From Powellomyces hirtus (lineage: Eukaryota; Chytridiomycota; Chytridiomycetes; Spizellomycetales; Powellomycetaceae), in contig JAHLKG010000016.1 of the NCBI GenBank assembly GCA_025526995.1, forward strand, positions 1 through 64,000: 64,000 nt of DNA. Direction: 5' to 3'. The notes beneath the pieces are model-generated. The model searched no databases and was not told the DNA's origin. It saw only the letters and a program-made list of their open reading frames with translations. Numbering within the stretch: position 1 is the stretch's first letter; each line of letters begins with the position of its first letter. Shown in pieces: positions 23,112-35,957 of the stretch. The translations under genes and the position numbers were made by a program.

Positions 23112-24601
23112 ATGTTCTTCACCAAAGCCGCAACGCTGGTCGCTGCCGCCGCCGTCTGTGCCTTCAGCCGTCTCTCCCTCGCCGCGCCCGCGCCCTTGCC
23201 GGCGGCGGCGGCAGTCCAAGACGGCTACGTCAACGACCAGCTCGTGCGCCTGCAAGTCCCCGAGGGCGCGCAGCTGCTGCAACTGCACAAGTTCTTGGAA
23301 GACAATCTCAATCTGGATATTTGGGATACCCAGGCGGACCATATTGATTTCCGCGTGCCGGCCGCCCGCGCGGACGAGATTCTCAAGAAGGACCCGCTCG
23401 CAAAGGCGAATGTCAAGGTCCTGCACGCGAATATCCAGGAGTTGGTCGATGCAGAGGCCGTGACGCTCCTCCCCGCCGCGAGCGACTTTTCCGCAAAGTT
23501 GAGTGGCGCCGGTGCCGCTGCTGATGTTGCCGTTGCGGCTGCCGCCGACTGGTTCACCGAGTACCACCGCTTCGCCGACATTGTCGCATGGTACAAAGCC
23601 CTCGCGACAGCCAACCCTACCCTCGTCACGTTCGTCCCCTCGATCGGCAAGACGGTGCAAGGCCGCGACATTTTTGCCGTCAAGATCACCAGCCCGACCA
23701 ACGCGGCCGCCAAGAAGCAGTACTTTTTCCAAGGCCTCATCCACGCGCGCGAATGGATCAGCGGCGCCACGGTGCAGTACGTGTCGGACCAGCTCGTCAA
23801 GAGCTACGCCACGTCCAAAACCTTGCTCGACACGACCGAGTTCATCATTGTCCCCGTCGTCAACCCGGATGGGTACGAGTACACGTGGACGGGGCAGCGG
23901 TTGTGGCGCAAGAACCGCGCGAGTCCCAGCGGGGTCGACCTGAACCGCAACTACAACGACCACTGGGGCCAGGGCGGGTCGTCGAGCAACCCTGGCTCGG
24001 AGACGTACCGCGGGCCGTCGGCTGCATCCGAGCCCGAGACGCGAGCCGTGCAGAGCTACTTTATGTCGTTCCCGCGCCTGGTGGGTGCGATCGATTTCCA
24101 TGCGTACTCGCAGCTCGTCCTCCGTCCGCTCGGGTACTCGACTGCGCCCGCCAAAGATGAGGCTTTGAACAAGCAGGCGGGTGATGGCATCTCGGCGGCT
24201 ATTCGCAGGGCCAGCGGTCTGAGTTACGTGTCCCAACCATCCATTGACTTGTACCAGGTATGTTTTTTTTTTTCACGACTCGAAATCCCCCTCCACTGGC
24301 AGTCGCCCCCTTCCACTGGCAGTCACGCGCACTGTGTCGCCTTTTGATCATAGCTCCTTATCCGTGTCTCATTTCTTTCTCTCTCGCTCTCTCTCTCTCT
24401 CAGACCACGGGCAGCTCCACCGACTACTGGTACACGCAACGCCGCATCTACTCGTTCTGCATCGAGCTGCGGCCCAACTCTGCCTCTGGCAACGGCTTCA
24501 TCCTCCCTCCGGCCCAAATCATCCCCACCGGCAAGGAAATCTGGGAATCCCTCAAGTGGTGGGTCGACTTTACCAGCAAGAACCCGCTCCCCAAACGTTG
24601 A
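23112..24601 (+). CDS. Secreted zinc carboxypeptidase (M14A)
   Basis: Removes C-terminal residues from peptides outside the cell. Two exons (23112-24257, 24404-24601) give 447 aa. Residues 1 to about 25 form a signal peptide (hydrophobic VAAAAVCAF, then SLAAPAP). Residues ~40-120 look like the inhibitory propeptide of pancreatic-type carboxypeptidases. The catalytic domain has zinc ligands H211 and E214 (HAREW), a third ligand H330 (DFHAYSQ), the DLNRNY substrate-binding motif (about 276-281) and catalytic E403 (FCIELRP). The 146-bp intron starts GTATGT and ends in a long CT tract plus CAG, and it separates the catalytic glutamate from the rest. GC content at third positions is high relative to neighbours. 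The A/B specificity cannot be decided by eye. Confidence 0.95.
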
Positions 24602-26327
24602 ACGTTGAGCGACGGCACACAACAACGACGACATGTACATCCACGCATTTGCGCCCATGTGTAATAGTATATAGAGGAAAGGCGAGGGGGGCGCACATAG
24701 CTAGACTATGAATTTCGCACCCCCTTTTGTTTTGTTTTTGTTTCTCCTGCCGATCTGGTCCTTTTGTGAAGGCCCGTGAACTGCATACACATTGTATATC
24801 CTTTTGACATTTGTGTTTTTCCTCTATCGATGAATTTTTCGATAATATACAAATTTGATTTCTTGAACCCCACGTGATGAATCACTCGGACGGACGGTTG
24901 AACCGCTCCATTTTGCATGCCCTCCGTCTCTCTTTCGCACAGCGGATTACTTGTAGAAAGAGCAAAGGGGGGGGGGGGGTGGAACGCGTTGTTGTGGGGC
25001 TGGCTGGAGTCTGGAAACAGGCCAGGCACCGGGTAGAGGGGAGACGTAAGTTAGGCCACGTGTGAGCGCTGAATGCGACTAGATATAGGGCGTGGGCAAG
25101 ACATCGGCGATCGCAGTCTGAATGGTTGATCCATCGAGTCATGATCTAGTGAGCCATAGCCTGTGTGAGCCATAGCAATAGGGGGAGCGTGTAACTAACT
25201 AATGGGGGGGATGGGATGGGAATGGGATGGGGATGGCATGGAGGGAAGCGCGTGAGACGGAATGGAAGGAAGGAATGAATGAATGAATGAGAGGGGCTTA
25301 TCTCTCGTGTGACTCACCCGACTGCTGACTGACTGACTTGGCATATCGATTCCCCCTCCCATTGACCGAGAGAGTGGGGGTGAGTCATCCATGCGCAGCA
25401 CTCACTTGATTGACTCTTTGGACGGATTGAGTGACTTGGACTGAGCAACACGCGAGGGAGCGAGACGCCCTGGGGATATTTGTTGTTGATGTGACTTGCC
25501 ACGACACCCTCGTCCTCTTGTTCAGTTTCTCGCGTGTCGTCTTCTTCAACCTGTCCTGTCTGCCGGGGTGGGTGGTGCGTAAACGGGGATTCGGCTCCGG
25601 TGGGAGCGTGTGTGCGAGTTTTTAGTACGCGTTGGGCAAAGGGGGGGGGGGGGGCGAAAGGGAAGGCGTGCGGGTGCTTTGGGTTGCGAATTCCGCTTCA
25701 CAAAGTTGCGCAAGGACTCCCTACTACCCTGTCGTCGCCATATATTCTCCACAAAAGCTTGGCCTTTTCCGCCGGTGCTGGCTGGCTGCGCGCTCTTTTC
25801 GTTCAAAAAAGTGGTCGTACATAAAGAAACTGCTATATATCTTTTCGTTCCTTCCTTTTCGTCCCACCCTCTGTTTCCGTCACACCTCTGCGCCCCGCGC
25901 TTGGACCTTCTGCGCCCGATCGACACCTCTCGGACTCGTCGTTCTCTCATACTTTCGATCCCCCCCCCCCCCCCCCCCCCTTGCGCAGCCTTCCGTTCCT
26001 TCCGTTCCTTTGCTCCGCGGAAGAGAGCGTGGCTTGATTCCCGCTTGCTTGTTTCCAAGCACTTTCATGATCTGAGACTTGTGTGTGTCGCACCCGCCCG
26101 CAGTCCCTCTGTCGGTTTGCCTGCGATTTGCTGTTGTATGTGCGAGCGAGCTGTGGTCGTTCCTCGGAAGTCTTCAGTATCGTCAGAACAAGCAATACTA
26201 CAATACCAATAGTAGCACCTGTTTTTCCGTACCAGGCGCGAAAGCACAACGGCTGCTCCGCCTGCACACCCCACGTCTTGCTGCATTAATTTGTATTCGT
26301 CAAACCTGTTCTCTTCAGTCTTTTTCC
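24602..26327. other. Intergenic and velvet 5' leader, homopolymer-rich
   Basis: Holds a G-run near 24967-24980, a GATGG/GAATG simple-repeat stretch (25204-25290), another G-run near 25640-25652 and a C21 run at 25960-25980. The reading frame of the velvet protein stays open upstream to 26079, but that extension looks non-coding. I see no independent gene. Confidence 0.5.
25960..25980 (+). repeat. C21 homopolymer in the velvet gene leader
   Basis: Uninterrupted run of 21 cytosines about 350 bp upstream of the velvet start codon, within pyrimidine-rich sequence. Confidence 0.8.
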
Positions 26328-28587
26328 ATGACGGGATCCACTCACCAGCACATCCCACGTACAATGCAAGGCGGCGTCACCGCATCCGCATCCTGTCACG
26401 GTCCGATCGAACCCCTCGCCATACCGCTGCGAGTCGCATCCTCGCCTTCCCAGTCTCACTCTCACCCGCTATCCGAGCTTGAACTGCAACCACAGCCACA
26501 TCTGGCCACCGCATCACCCTCCGTGGCATACCTCTTGCACCCGTACCCGAGCTGCACCACTCCAGCCCTGCCCGTGCCCCACCCGACGTACGCATCGGCC
26601 GCGCCATCATCAGGAGTTCCATACGGCTATTCCGCTGCGCAATCATTGATGGGAGCGTATCCCGTCATTGCCACCCCTGCCGACATGCCGCTTCCGAACC
26701 CGGCAGACCGACCTTTGTCGATGCCCATGCACGCGCCGCTCCCCGGGGACTATACCCCACAACAGCACTTTCAGATTCCCGGCTCGTATGGCAAACCGAT
26801 GCCATCGACGGGATCGCCGGTCAGCATGATCGGCACTAGTACGAAACAACTAGCATCGGCGCCGACGCCTGCGCCCCATGACCACCGACGAGGCAGCAAA
26901 TCGTCTGTGCCGGATGTCATCGACGACGACGCCGGCACGGCCAAGAAGCCATCGGGACCCGGCCGGAAGCGACACAAGCTGAACGCGCGGTTTCCGCACG
27001 CGTCTTTCACCTCGCTCACCGACGCGCAGCTGAAGGAGACCGAGAGTCTGCTTCGCTGTGGCAGCGAGCTGCTGGTCAGGCAGCAACCCGTCAGAGCCAG
27101 AATGATAGGGTTTGGGGAGAAAGATCGACGTCCAATCGGTATGTTTACACGGCGGGTTAAGATCGCGGCTTGACGAGGCAAGACTCTGTTCTTGGTTTTT
27201 TTGTGCACACAAAAAACAATGGAGCAATATACAATATGCAAAAGTAAAATATGACGTAGGATACGGCCGTAGCGGAGGGATTTGAGACGCTGAAGCCGTC
27301 GACAATGGTGTTACGTACAGTGATCTTACATGGCTATGCGAGATGCGCGGGGAATGTGACTACAGTACATCACCGTGGCAGCATCACGATATTGCTGGTT
27401 GCAGTTGATTGAGGACATGGCCCAGTGCAGAGATGGAATGTGAAATCATTTCTCACGTCAAAAGGATGCCCATCTTATACATGCTCATTTTTATATTTGT
27501 TTGTTCACAGATCCACCACCAATTTTACAAATCAAGCTCACACGCGAGGATGGCGTTCCCATTGTGAGGTATGTGTGTGTTAGTTAGTATTCGCGCTTGT
27601 TCTCGAAAATGTGTGTCTGTTGTTGCACCGGGTTTCCTAACGTTACTATTTCGGATTTCGTTGTTTCGCCCCTCACAAAAATAGTCACGCCACAGCAGCT
27701 CAAATCGTCGCACACGCGTCGCTCGTATCCGAATGCGGCAAACACGAGCGCAACCTCGTCCTCAACCCTTTTGCGACCCTCCCGCACCGGCCAAAGTCGC
27801 GCCGTGACTCACTGTCTACAAGCAGCAGCGCTTCCCGTCTATCCTCGTCCTCTGCGGCGGGGGGCACTGTCGGCGGCGGCCAGTCGGCGTTCCCCGCGTC
27901 CGAGGTGAATGTGGATCCGGAACACCATATGCAGGTGTTGATTGGAAACCTGGTCTCGCCGTGCAACGTGCTGTCGGATCTGGATGGGTCAAAGTCCATG
28001 CTTTTCTCGTTTCCGGACATCAGCGTGCGCGTCAGCGGGCGGTACCGAATCAAGTTTTTGGTGCTTGATGTGAAAAGGTGAGCACACACACAAAAAAAAA
28101 AAAGAACACGCAAGAAAGAAAGACAAAAACTGTGTGGGTGTGATGTGCACCTGAGCCCCCACACAGTTGGGACTTACCTAAATTGCCGCCCCTATGGTTC
28201 GGGCCGTCCTGCAGCTCGCGCGTAGCCGAGTTTGCGCCCTCGAAAGACTGCACTTCTGCGACGGGACAGCAGTGCTGTCCCTCCTCCCCGGCACAACGAA
28301 ACCCGTACTCTACCAACCACTGTGTCCTTTCCGACGTGTTCACAGTGTACCATCCCAAAGAATTCCCGGGCATGGCTGGTATGTCGCACGATATCCAACA
28401 TTGACTTATTGGATGCATTTCAACAGTCCCGAGTGGGTTATTTATTGACTCAAAAAACACTCATCCCGTAGATTCAACCCCGCTCTCCAAATGCCTGGCA
28501 CAGCAAGGCATCCGGATCCACATCCGGCCCGACAACCACGGCAAGCCCAAAGAGGAGGAAGATACCAGCGCACTGTCTACTGCGTAA
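26328..28587 (+). CDS. Velvet-domain transcription regulator
   Basis: Velvet proteins are fungal DNA-binding regulators of development and secondary metabolism. Five exons (26328-27138, 27511-27568, 27685-28077, 28167-28378, 28472-28587) give 529 aa, in frame. The first ~220 residues are disordered and rich in Pro, Ser, His and Gln, followed by a basic stretch GPGRKRHK that could be a nuclear signal. The velvet domain runs from VRQQPVRARMIGFGEKDRRPI across the splice to DPPPILQIKLTREDG, then HASLVSECG and RNLVLNP. It continues past an alanine/serine-rich insertion to MQVLIGNLVSPCNVLSDLDG, FSFPDISVRVSGRYRIKF, and ends with VFTVYHPKEFPGMAGSTP-like sequence and GIRIHIR. The start at MTGSTHQH is preferred; the frame is open further upstream. 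Subtype (VosA, VelB or VelC-like) is undecided; a VeA-type PEST tail is absent. Confidence 0.92.
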
Positions 28588-29816
28588 AAAAAAAGAGAAA
28601 AAGAAGATAACATCTCCCTCCTAACAGAACACCGGGTGGGAAATGGATGGCTTTTTTTCGTTTCATTTTGTAGTCAATGGTAGCGCGCCGCCCCCAATTT
28701 TATGATTATTGAAGTACTGTAATTTCCATTCTCGCGGTGGGGACAACGAGCTTCTTGGTTTCGTTTGCTGTACTTTCGAATAATGGTGACCCGCTAAACC
28801 GGGGGGCACGCGAAACGAGAGGCTCAAACAGAATCCGGGCAGCACACCATAAACATATACATCCGGCACCCGTGTGGTTGTATGTTTCACGTAGGGGAGG
28901 GATACCTTTTCTGGAGTGAGAAACTCTAGGTAACGATACGGAACGCCATTCTGCAGAGACAATCCCCCAGGGGTTCTAGAACGGGGGGTTGTGACTCGCT
29001 GCCCCTGTATGTGTGGATCTCACAACCCCAGCAAAGACACCTGTCTACTCGCATCCGCGTTAGAATCCCCCCCCCCCACGCATCCGGTTTTGTTGAGGGG
29101 GGACGCGGAGGAGAACAGAGCAGCGAAAGTCTCTTCCTTTGGTTTCCAGAATCAGTGGGGTCCGAAGAGCTCGCGCGGTTCCATTCCCAGAGGTTTGTGG
29201 CGCAGGGTGGCGCAGGACTTTCCATACGAAACTGTCTATAGTTATGTGTGTAAGAACCACCCAGGGGCTGTTGTAAGGGGCGGCTAACCCTGCCTCCCGC
29301 GCCAATTGAGTGTGCCCAATCTACTGTACTATAACAGAAGCCGCGAACGCGGCCACTTTTTAAAGTTCGTCTGCCAGCGGGAACCAACGAAAGCAATAGG
29401 AACTGTGAATAAACAGGGCGCAGCTTGATAGGGGTGCCAAGCAACACGGTGTGCAGGGTCCCAGAGTTTGTTTGTTACATATCGGGGGATGGGATTCATG
29501 GTGCGAGTTGGGTGGAGCATCCAACTACTGTTTCGTAGAGCGGCGGGGTCGTAGTTGTGCAATTCGCGCGGGGAGGGGGTAAAATCAGGGGGTTTTCTGC
29601 GACCCGGCACACAGCCAACATGCATAACACACACGCACGCACACAGATCACACAAGTACAGTAATTCAGATAGAGGTGGGGGACAGCACAACAAGCAGCA
29701 TATTGTGCATGATTGTTGTTGATATATATACGTAAACGGCCCAGAAAAAAACGTAATACCCACACCCCTGCGCACTCTGCATCTCGAAAATGGGGGGGGC
29801 CACTGTTTGTCGTTTT
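28588..29816. other. Intergenic between velvet and SF3A2 genes
   Basis: No gene recognised. ORFs on both strands (for example 28926-29447 minus) show no family feature. Contains a small hairpin (GGGTTGTGA at ~28984 against TCACAACCC at ~29021) and a C9 run at 29067. Confidence 0.5.
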
Positions 29817-30662
29817 TTACTGATTTACAAAAGTCGGTGGTTGCAGGGGTGGAGCGCCGCCAAACGGATTCAATGGGTTGAGTCCTGGTGGCGGGCCGCT
29901 CATTCCCATCATGGCCGCTCTTCCCCTATCCATCACCCCTGCGCCAGGTGCTCCACCGCCATACTGCCCCGGGCGCTCGGTTTTGAAAAAGAACTGCAGA
30001 TGAAACTGCCGCGCATCCGGGTCCCAAAAGGTCCAGAACCGACCCTCGGTTTTGTCGATTTCCTTGCTCTGCACTTTGAACGCGATGGTTTCGTACGGCT
30101 CGGCTGCAAACAAGAGATACTGGAACGCCTTATTGGGTTCCTCCTGCCGTTGCTCGTACGCCGACATGAAGCGATGGCGAGGTCGGATCCCATCGTCGGT
30201 TTCCGGGTACTGGATCTGAAACAGCAAGCCCAACTGTCGGGTCATTGGATCCCGAATCTTGGTCACTTTATATCCCGGGCGCCCAATCTTCACCGCCACT
30301 TTCTTGGGCACAATCCTCGTTCCCACCCCACCCATCCCCGCAGCACCCATCTGAGCCGCCCCGTCCTTTGTCGCGACATTCTGGGTATCGTGCGCGTCTT
30401 TCGCTGCTCGACGTGCCAAATTCGTTTGGTGCTTCTTCCCTTGCGTGTGCGCCAGGTAGGAGCCTTCGTTATTGTGGAGCGTCAGACAAAGCTTGCATTC
30501 GTAGGATCCGAGATGGTTTTTCATAAAGTAGGGATCTTTGGCGAGATCAATGGTTTCGAGGGCGAGTTTTCGGAGTCGTTCCCGGCGATCAATGTTGGAT
30601 TCGGACCCGCCGGCGACTCCGCCGGAGCCTGGTTTAGACCCGGCTCGGTTTTGAAAGTCCAT
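29817..30662 (-). CDS. Splicing factor 3A subunit 2 (Prp11/SAP62)
   Basis: Component of the U2 snRNP SF3a complex, acting in branch-point recognition in the nucleus. Intronless, 281 aa. It starts MDFQNRAGSKPGSGG, the conserved SF3A2 beginning, so the ATG at 30662 is chosen over the open frame upstream. A matrin-type C2H2 zinc finger CKLCLTLHNNEGSYLAHTQGKKH lies at about residues 54-78. The core domain includes KVAVKIGRPGYKVTKIRDP and the C-terminal FWTFWDPDARQFHLQFFF. The proline/glycine tail is short, as in fungi. It is divergently arranged with KRI1, about 330 bp away. Confidence 0.97.
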   Translation of the reverse strand: MDFQNRAGSKPGSGGVAGGSESNIDRRERLRKLALETIDLAKDPYFMKNHLGSYECKLCLTLHNNEGSYLAHTQGKKHQTNLARRAAKDAHDTQNVATKDGAAQMGAAGMGGVGTRIVPKKVAVKIGRPGYKVTKIRDPMTRQLGLLFQIQYPETDDGIRPRHRFMSAYEQRQEEPNKAFQYLLFAAEPYETIAFKVQSKEIDKTEGRFWTFWDPDARQFHLQFFFKTERPGQYGGGAPGAGVMDRGRAAMMGMSGPPPGLNPLNPFGGAPPLQPPTFVNQ

Positions 30663-30988
30663 TTTGTGATGCTTGTCGTGTTGGTGCGGATTTACACTCG
30701 AATAGTCACGACCCAAAAGTTTCAATTGTGTGCTCAGTTGTTTCAACCACGAGGTCCTCACATCACAAAGCGATCCTGTCAATGAGCGTCTGTTGGGATG
30801 GCAACAATGCGCGTCTGACCCGATTAGGCCTTAATTGACATTTGACAAAAAGTGTGCTTTTCCCCTTTTCTTTTTTGTTTTTTTTTCGTATTCTTGACGG
30901 GTTCGTTCTCATTTTTTGTTCGGAGATATAGATTCAAACACACGCGCGGTATCGGTTGATTGACAGCAAACAGTATCTGTTGCCCGCT

Positions 30989-33438
30989 ATGTTTGCCGAC
31001 GATGATGGAGAGGTGGCTTTCACCATCAATGAGCATTTTGCTCAGAAATACCAAAACAAGAAGCGGCATGAGGAAATGACTGACTGTAAGTTCATAACAT
31101 TAACGTACATGACAACCATCCTAACGGCGATATTCTGAACGCTACGGGAAAGCTGACCTGCCAAACTTTGAAAACGTTCTGTAGTGCGAAGGAAATATGG
31201 CGACGAAGAAGACAATGGTCCCAACTCGGAGTCTGAGGAGGAAGAGGACGAAGTCGGCGAGCTCGTGACACCCGAGGTCGACGCCCAAATCATGCGGACC
31301 ATCGCCACCATCCGCGCAGGCAAGCCCGAAGTATACGATCCGAACAAAAAGTTTTTCGCTGAAGACGAGGTGCAAAAGGCCCGCCAGCAATGGCAGGCGA
31401 AACAGGCAAAGTTGAAAGATTCGGGCAAACCCATGCACTTGAAAGATTTCCACCGAAAGCAGTTGATGGAAGGCAGAGATGGAGAAGAGGAGGAGGAGGA
31501 GACGTTCAAGGCGGAACCCCTCACGCATGCGGAAGAGCAAGATTTGATCAAGAACTCATTCAAGGCGGTGGTGGAGAACGATAACGATGATGATGAAGAC
31601 GATTTCTTATCACTCCGCAACAAAACCGACTCTGAACAGAAAACAGAGGAAGAGGAGTACCGGAAATTCCTGCTCGAGAACATGGCGGCGGAAGGCGGGC
31701 AGGGGTTGAAAGAGTACCGGGATTTCAATGCCGGGAAACCCGACAACCCGGACGAGGCGTTCCTGATGGAGTATATTTTGAATCGCGGATGGGTGGACAA
31801 GAACGCTATCTCGGTACCTACATACGACGATGTAGTGGATCTCAGCGGCGACGAAGAGGCAGTTGATGAAGCGGAAGATTTTGAGCGGACACATAATTTC
31901 CGATTCGAAGAAGAGTAAGTTGACAAACATCTTCCATTGGTCATCGAGCTTCTTATGTGGCGAGACACTTTGGCTAAGCTTCTCATGTACGGAATTCTCT
32001 CAGGGGAGCCACGGACATTGTGACGCACGCGCGTGACATTGAAGGCACGATGCGACGCAAGGACGACAAGCGTAAGAAGCAGCGCGAAGCCAAGAAGAGT
32101 CGTCAATCCGAAGAGAGCGCCAAGAAAGCCGAAGAGCTAAAACGCCTCAAGAATCTCAAGAAAGAAGAAATTCGCAAGCGGCTCGAGCAAATCAAAGAAA
32201 TTGCCGGCGGCGATTTCGCGGGACTGGATGAAGTGGATCTGGAAAACGATTTCGATCCGAACGAGTTTGATAAGAAGATGTCGGCGGCGTTCGATGAGAG
32301 CTATTACGAACAGGAAGAAGGCGACCTGAAACCCGACTTTGGCGATGACATTGACGTTAGCGAGTTCATGCCGCCGGAAGTTATGGATGGCAACCTATGG
32401 GACGATGATGATGATGAGGAAGGTGCGGCAGAGGAAACATACGAAGAAGAATGGACCGGAAAGGAAGAGTGGGATGGTAATGAAGAGCAACCATATGCTG
32501 AGGATGATGAAAACTTCAACATGGATGCCGATTATCTTCCGGGAGGCGCTGCGTACGGCAATGTTCCAATAAAGAAGGAGGGCAAAGGTGAGCCAGATCT
32601 CAACCCCTCCAAATTGAACCCGAACTCGGTATCATCATGCTAATCACTGCCTGATCCTCTCTCAGTCTCCAAAAAGGACAAGAAGGCTAAAAAGGCCGCT
32701 GCACCCAGCGAGGCAGGAGACAAGAAGATGTCGCTCGATCAGTACCTCGACGAGTACTACCAGCTCGACTATGAAGATATGGTAATTGCACACAACCCAC
32801 CCCTCCACCTCTCAACGTATAGTCACGCCTTACTTACTCACCCATCTCCATTCTAGATTGGCGATCTCCCCACGCGCTTCAAGTACCGGAAAGTTGAGAA
32901 CAACGATTTCGGCCTGACACCCCTGGAAATCCTGGAAGCCGACGACGCGGAACTCAATGAATTGATTGGACTCAAGAAACTCGCGCCGTTCCGACGACCT
33001 GATCTCGTTGAGAAGGATATGGCCAAGTTCAGCAAGAGCAAGAAGAAACGGCTACGAGAGTTCCGAAAGAATTTGGAAGCGAGACGCGCAAAAGCTCAAC
33101 CACAACCACCGAAAGAACAACCACCAAAAGAACCGTCGGTTGAAACCCCCAAGAAGACCAAGAAATCGGGCGACAAACGAAAACGCGAGGGAGAAGATGA
33201 GGGACAGGTCCCTACACCAGAACAAGCGGCAGGCAATGATGATGAGGTCGTTGTCCCCGCCAAGAAGACAAAGAAACCAAAGAAGGAAAAGAGCCATCAC
33301 CACACGAACGGCAAATCAAACGGCGACGGGGCGGGTTGGTATATTGACAAGAAGGGCGATGGAGGGAAGAAGAAGAAGGGGGGTCTGACGGAAGACCGGT
33401 TGGCTTCTTACGCTATCCCGAATAAGAAGAAGTTTTAG
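30989..33438 (+). CDS. KRI1: KRI1-like ribosome biogenesis protein
   Basis: Nucleolar factor for 40S subunit assembly. Five exons (30989-31085, 31185-31914, 32004-32587, 32666-32781, 32857-33438) give 702 aa, in frame. Recognisable Kri1 segments: INEHFAQKYQNKKRHEE and RRKYGD at the start; the central FLLENMA, YILNRGWVDK and FRFEEE; the R-x(2)-DDKRKKQREAKK lysine block; then LDEYYQLDYEDMIGDLPTRF and KYRKVENNDFGLTPLEIL, the conserved C-terminal domain. Long acidic runs and a final lysine-rich, nuclear-signal-like tail complete it. An in-frame ATG lies 11 codons upstream (30956). Introns are 62-99 bp, all GT-AG. Confidence 0.93.
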
Positions 33439-34145
33439 ATCTGAGAGCTCATAGCTCTGGCACTATCATTACCCAATATCACAGCTTCATCATCCACCCC
33501 TCACCTCACCATTCTCCCCGTCAAGAGTTATAGATACACACATTTGCATAAATATATTTATTGTTCGAAACAAAAGACTGTATACAAGCGTTCTCTCTGC
33601 CCAAAATTACCAAACCCCGTTTCCCATGAGCGCCACTTGCGCTCACTACACTGCTTGTGCCTCTTCCCCCGAAAAGCCTATGGTTGTCTCAGGTTGCGCG
33701 AGCATGGCCCCATGACAAAGTTATTCTGTCGAATAAACGAGGGTAGCCGACCAAACTCTCGCTCTGAACGAGAAATCACCTTTGCGTTGTTTTGGCCGAC
33801 CCAGATTCGTTTGTGTCTTGGAAGCTATTGGGCTTCCGTCTTGTCTCGTTGTTATTGGAGAGTCGTCTCACTCAACCTTCGCAAACTTACAAGATTATTT
33901 TCTCTCTCCAATGTGGTCGGAGTCGGCGCAGTCAACTTACTGGTTGCATAAATCTGCTTTCTTCCCCTTGCTCCGGACATAGTCAGGAGTCGACTCTACA
34001 TTGGAACAACTCGGTCGCCTAACCTACGGCAAGATCACGCCTTTGTTTCTAAACTGTGAACCGTCGTCTTCTGCACAGTAGCTGAACTAGTCCAACGTTT
34101 TGCATTAGAGCACCATGGCCGCGAATACAATCAGTCCGGACGCGC

Positions 34146-34165
34146 GGGGGGGGGGGGGGGGGGGG
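34146..34165 (+). repeat. G20 homopolymer
   Basis: Uninterrupted 20-base guanine run in a gene-poor region. Confidence 0.85.
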
Positions 34166-34579
34166 CGCTTTCCCGAAACACCCATCACGACAAACTGCGC
34201 AAATCCAACGGCCATTGCTACTAAAAGCCCTCAAGAACAAGCTGACACCTCTGTCCCTGCAGCGCCCTTCAGCCGGTGCATTCTTTACGTGGATGCGACG
34301 AGAAGATGCAATGGATGTATCCGTGCGGTACGACTGCAATGAGTAAACCGGTGCGATGAATTGATCAGATGCAGTACGGCCGCCAGTGCTATAGGACAGC
34401 AGTGAGAAGTGCTCGGGGCAAGAGTTCCTACCTTCACTTTGAGGAAGGGTGAGGCGACGTGGTTTCCCAAGGCGCTTTCCTGAGCGGCTGCGTTCGTGGC
34501 GCTGCACCCGGAGATCAATCCCCCGCCATCTTCAATTTCGGTTGGTGCTGAGCACGGTGGCTCGCTGCGATAGACGTGC

Positions 34580-35021
34580 TTATCGTCTAGCTACTTTCTT
34601 CGACTGAAAGGGACAATCCGAAGAAGAATCTGCTGGGGTTGCACACAACGAGGGTGCCAACTGCAATAGTTTGAAGTCCATAGAATGCCCAGCGGTCAGG
34701 TCGTCCCTGCTGATCGCAATGCCGCAACCGCAGTTTTTCAAGTGGCCCCAATGAAATGAACCCCATACAGAATGAAGTTTGAGACCGCGCATGTACCGGA
34801 AATCCAAGTACTTGAGGCGCGGTACGACGGTGAGTTGGGGGTCGACCTCGCATGTGATCAATCGTGCCAAAGTAGCGATTCAGTTCGTGGAGGTCATCGT
34901 AGTTGACAATCCGGCCGAGTATATGGTTCAGTGCAGGTAGTGCACCAAGTTGTGTATTGAGCCTGTCGTCGTCCGCAGCGATGAGGGGTACAAGGATTTC
35001 TTCCATTACGCTCCCACACAC
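34580..35021 (-). pseudogene. Possible LRR/F-box-type relic
   Basis: Two overlapping minus-strand frames share the signal. One reads IAADDDRLNTQLGALPALN, then NYDDLHELNRYFGTIDHMR, and later LGPLEKLRLRHCD; the other reads LTVVPRLKYLDFRYMRGLKL in between. L-x-x-L-x-[LF] spacing suggests leucine-rich repeats interrupted by two frame changes. No intact ORF joins them and no F-box is seen. It could be chance. Confidence 0.35.
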
Positions 35022-35289
35022 ACACCCATGTCGTCAAAGCAGCTTTTCCGCTCAGACATCAAGTATCCCATCGTCAATGCATAGGGATCATGTTGTCGCT
35101 GTCCACTCAACAGTACATAGGCTCCACGACCGGCATCCTGGTCAGGGTCCATACATACAAAGCACGATAAAGGGTGATAAGTCCCACACGTGGTATCTTT
35201 TTTCCATCTAGATCTTCTGGGAGGCGTATCATCATCTACTCCCGTTCGACCCTCACAACGCGTCGCGTGTTCGCCCCTGGCCATGCTGT

Positions 35290-35810
35290 TGCCCGCAGTC
35301 GCCTCTTGGTTTTCTGTCCGTAGAAACGACATATCTCGGCGAATATGGGACATCACGACATGAAATAAATTCAAATAAACTCCATTTCGTAGTAGCTCGC
35401 AGTCTTTGCGGTTACAATGAAGTTTAGCTGAGCTCTCTACGATTGTTTTGGACCAAGTTGCCCAGCGGTGATGGGAGTCGCATTCCGTCCCCACAACTGC
35501 GTTCACACACCTCACACCACGCATCTGCCCTTCCCCTATCGCCTCTCGTTCTTCTCCGGGGACTAGCCCGTAAAAAGTATCTATCCCGACCGATATGGGA
35601 CGTGGACACATGAAGTATATTCCTACCACTCCCTTTTCGCAGTAGCTCCCAGTTTTTGCGGTCACATTGAAATTCACATCAATTCTCTACGACCAGTTTT
35701 GGCCGAGTTCGCACAGTAGATTCGCGACCGATAGAACGCGTGCCGCCCCCAAAACCAATTGCGTGGTTAACTGCGATTTCCCCCGCACCTCACACCACGC
35801 GTTAACCTCA
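35290..35810. repeat. Diverged direct repeat, ~250-280 bp period
   Basis: Matching words in order: ATATGGGAC, CATGAA, TTCG[T/C]AGTAGCTC[G/C]CAGT, TTTGCGGT[T/C]ACA, TCTCTACGA, CACCTCACACCACGC. First copy about 35320-35520, second about 35580-35800. Similarity is moderate; no open frame is shared. Confidence 0.6.
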
Positions 35811-35957
35811 CTCCATACAAAGACACCTACCTTAGTAAACTCGCCCCAGCCCAGAGGCGATAACAGATCAGCCCCAGCTGACCTTGCAGCCAATGAGAAG
35901 CGACCGGAAGTCGCTTTTTTTGCGTTTTTTCACAGCACAGCCACCGACCCATTTTCT

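Noticed and set aside
22995..24236. 413-codon minus-strand ORF across the carboxypeptidase gene
   Set aside because: Arg/Gly/Val-rich shadow of the GC-rich carboxypeptidase exon, which has signal peptide, zinc ligands and catalytic glutamate on the other strand.
31042..32106. 354-codon minus-strand ORF, serine-rich
   Set aside because: Shadow of the acidic KRI1 exons (GAA/GAG read backwards as TTC/CTC, giving Ser/Phe/Leu).
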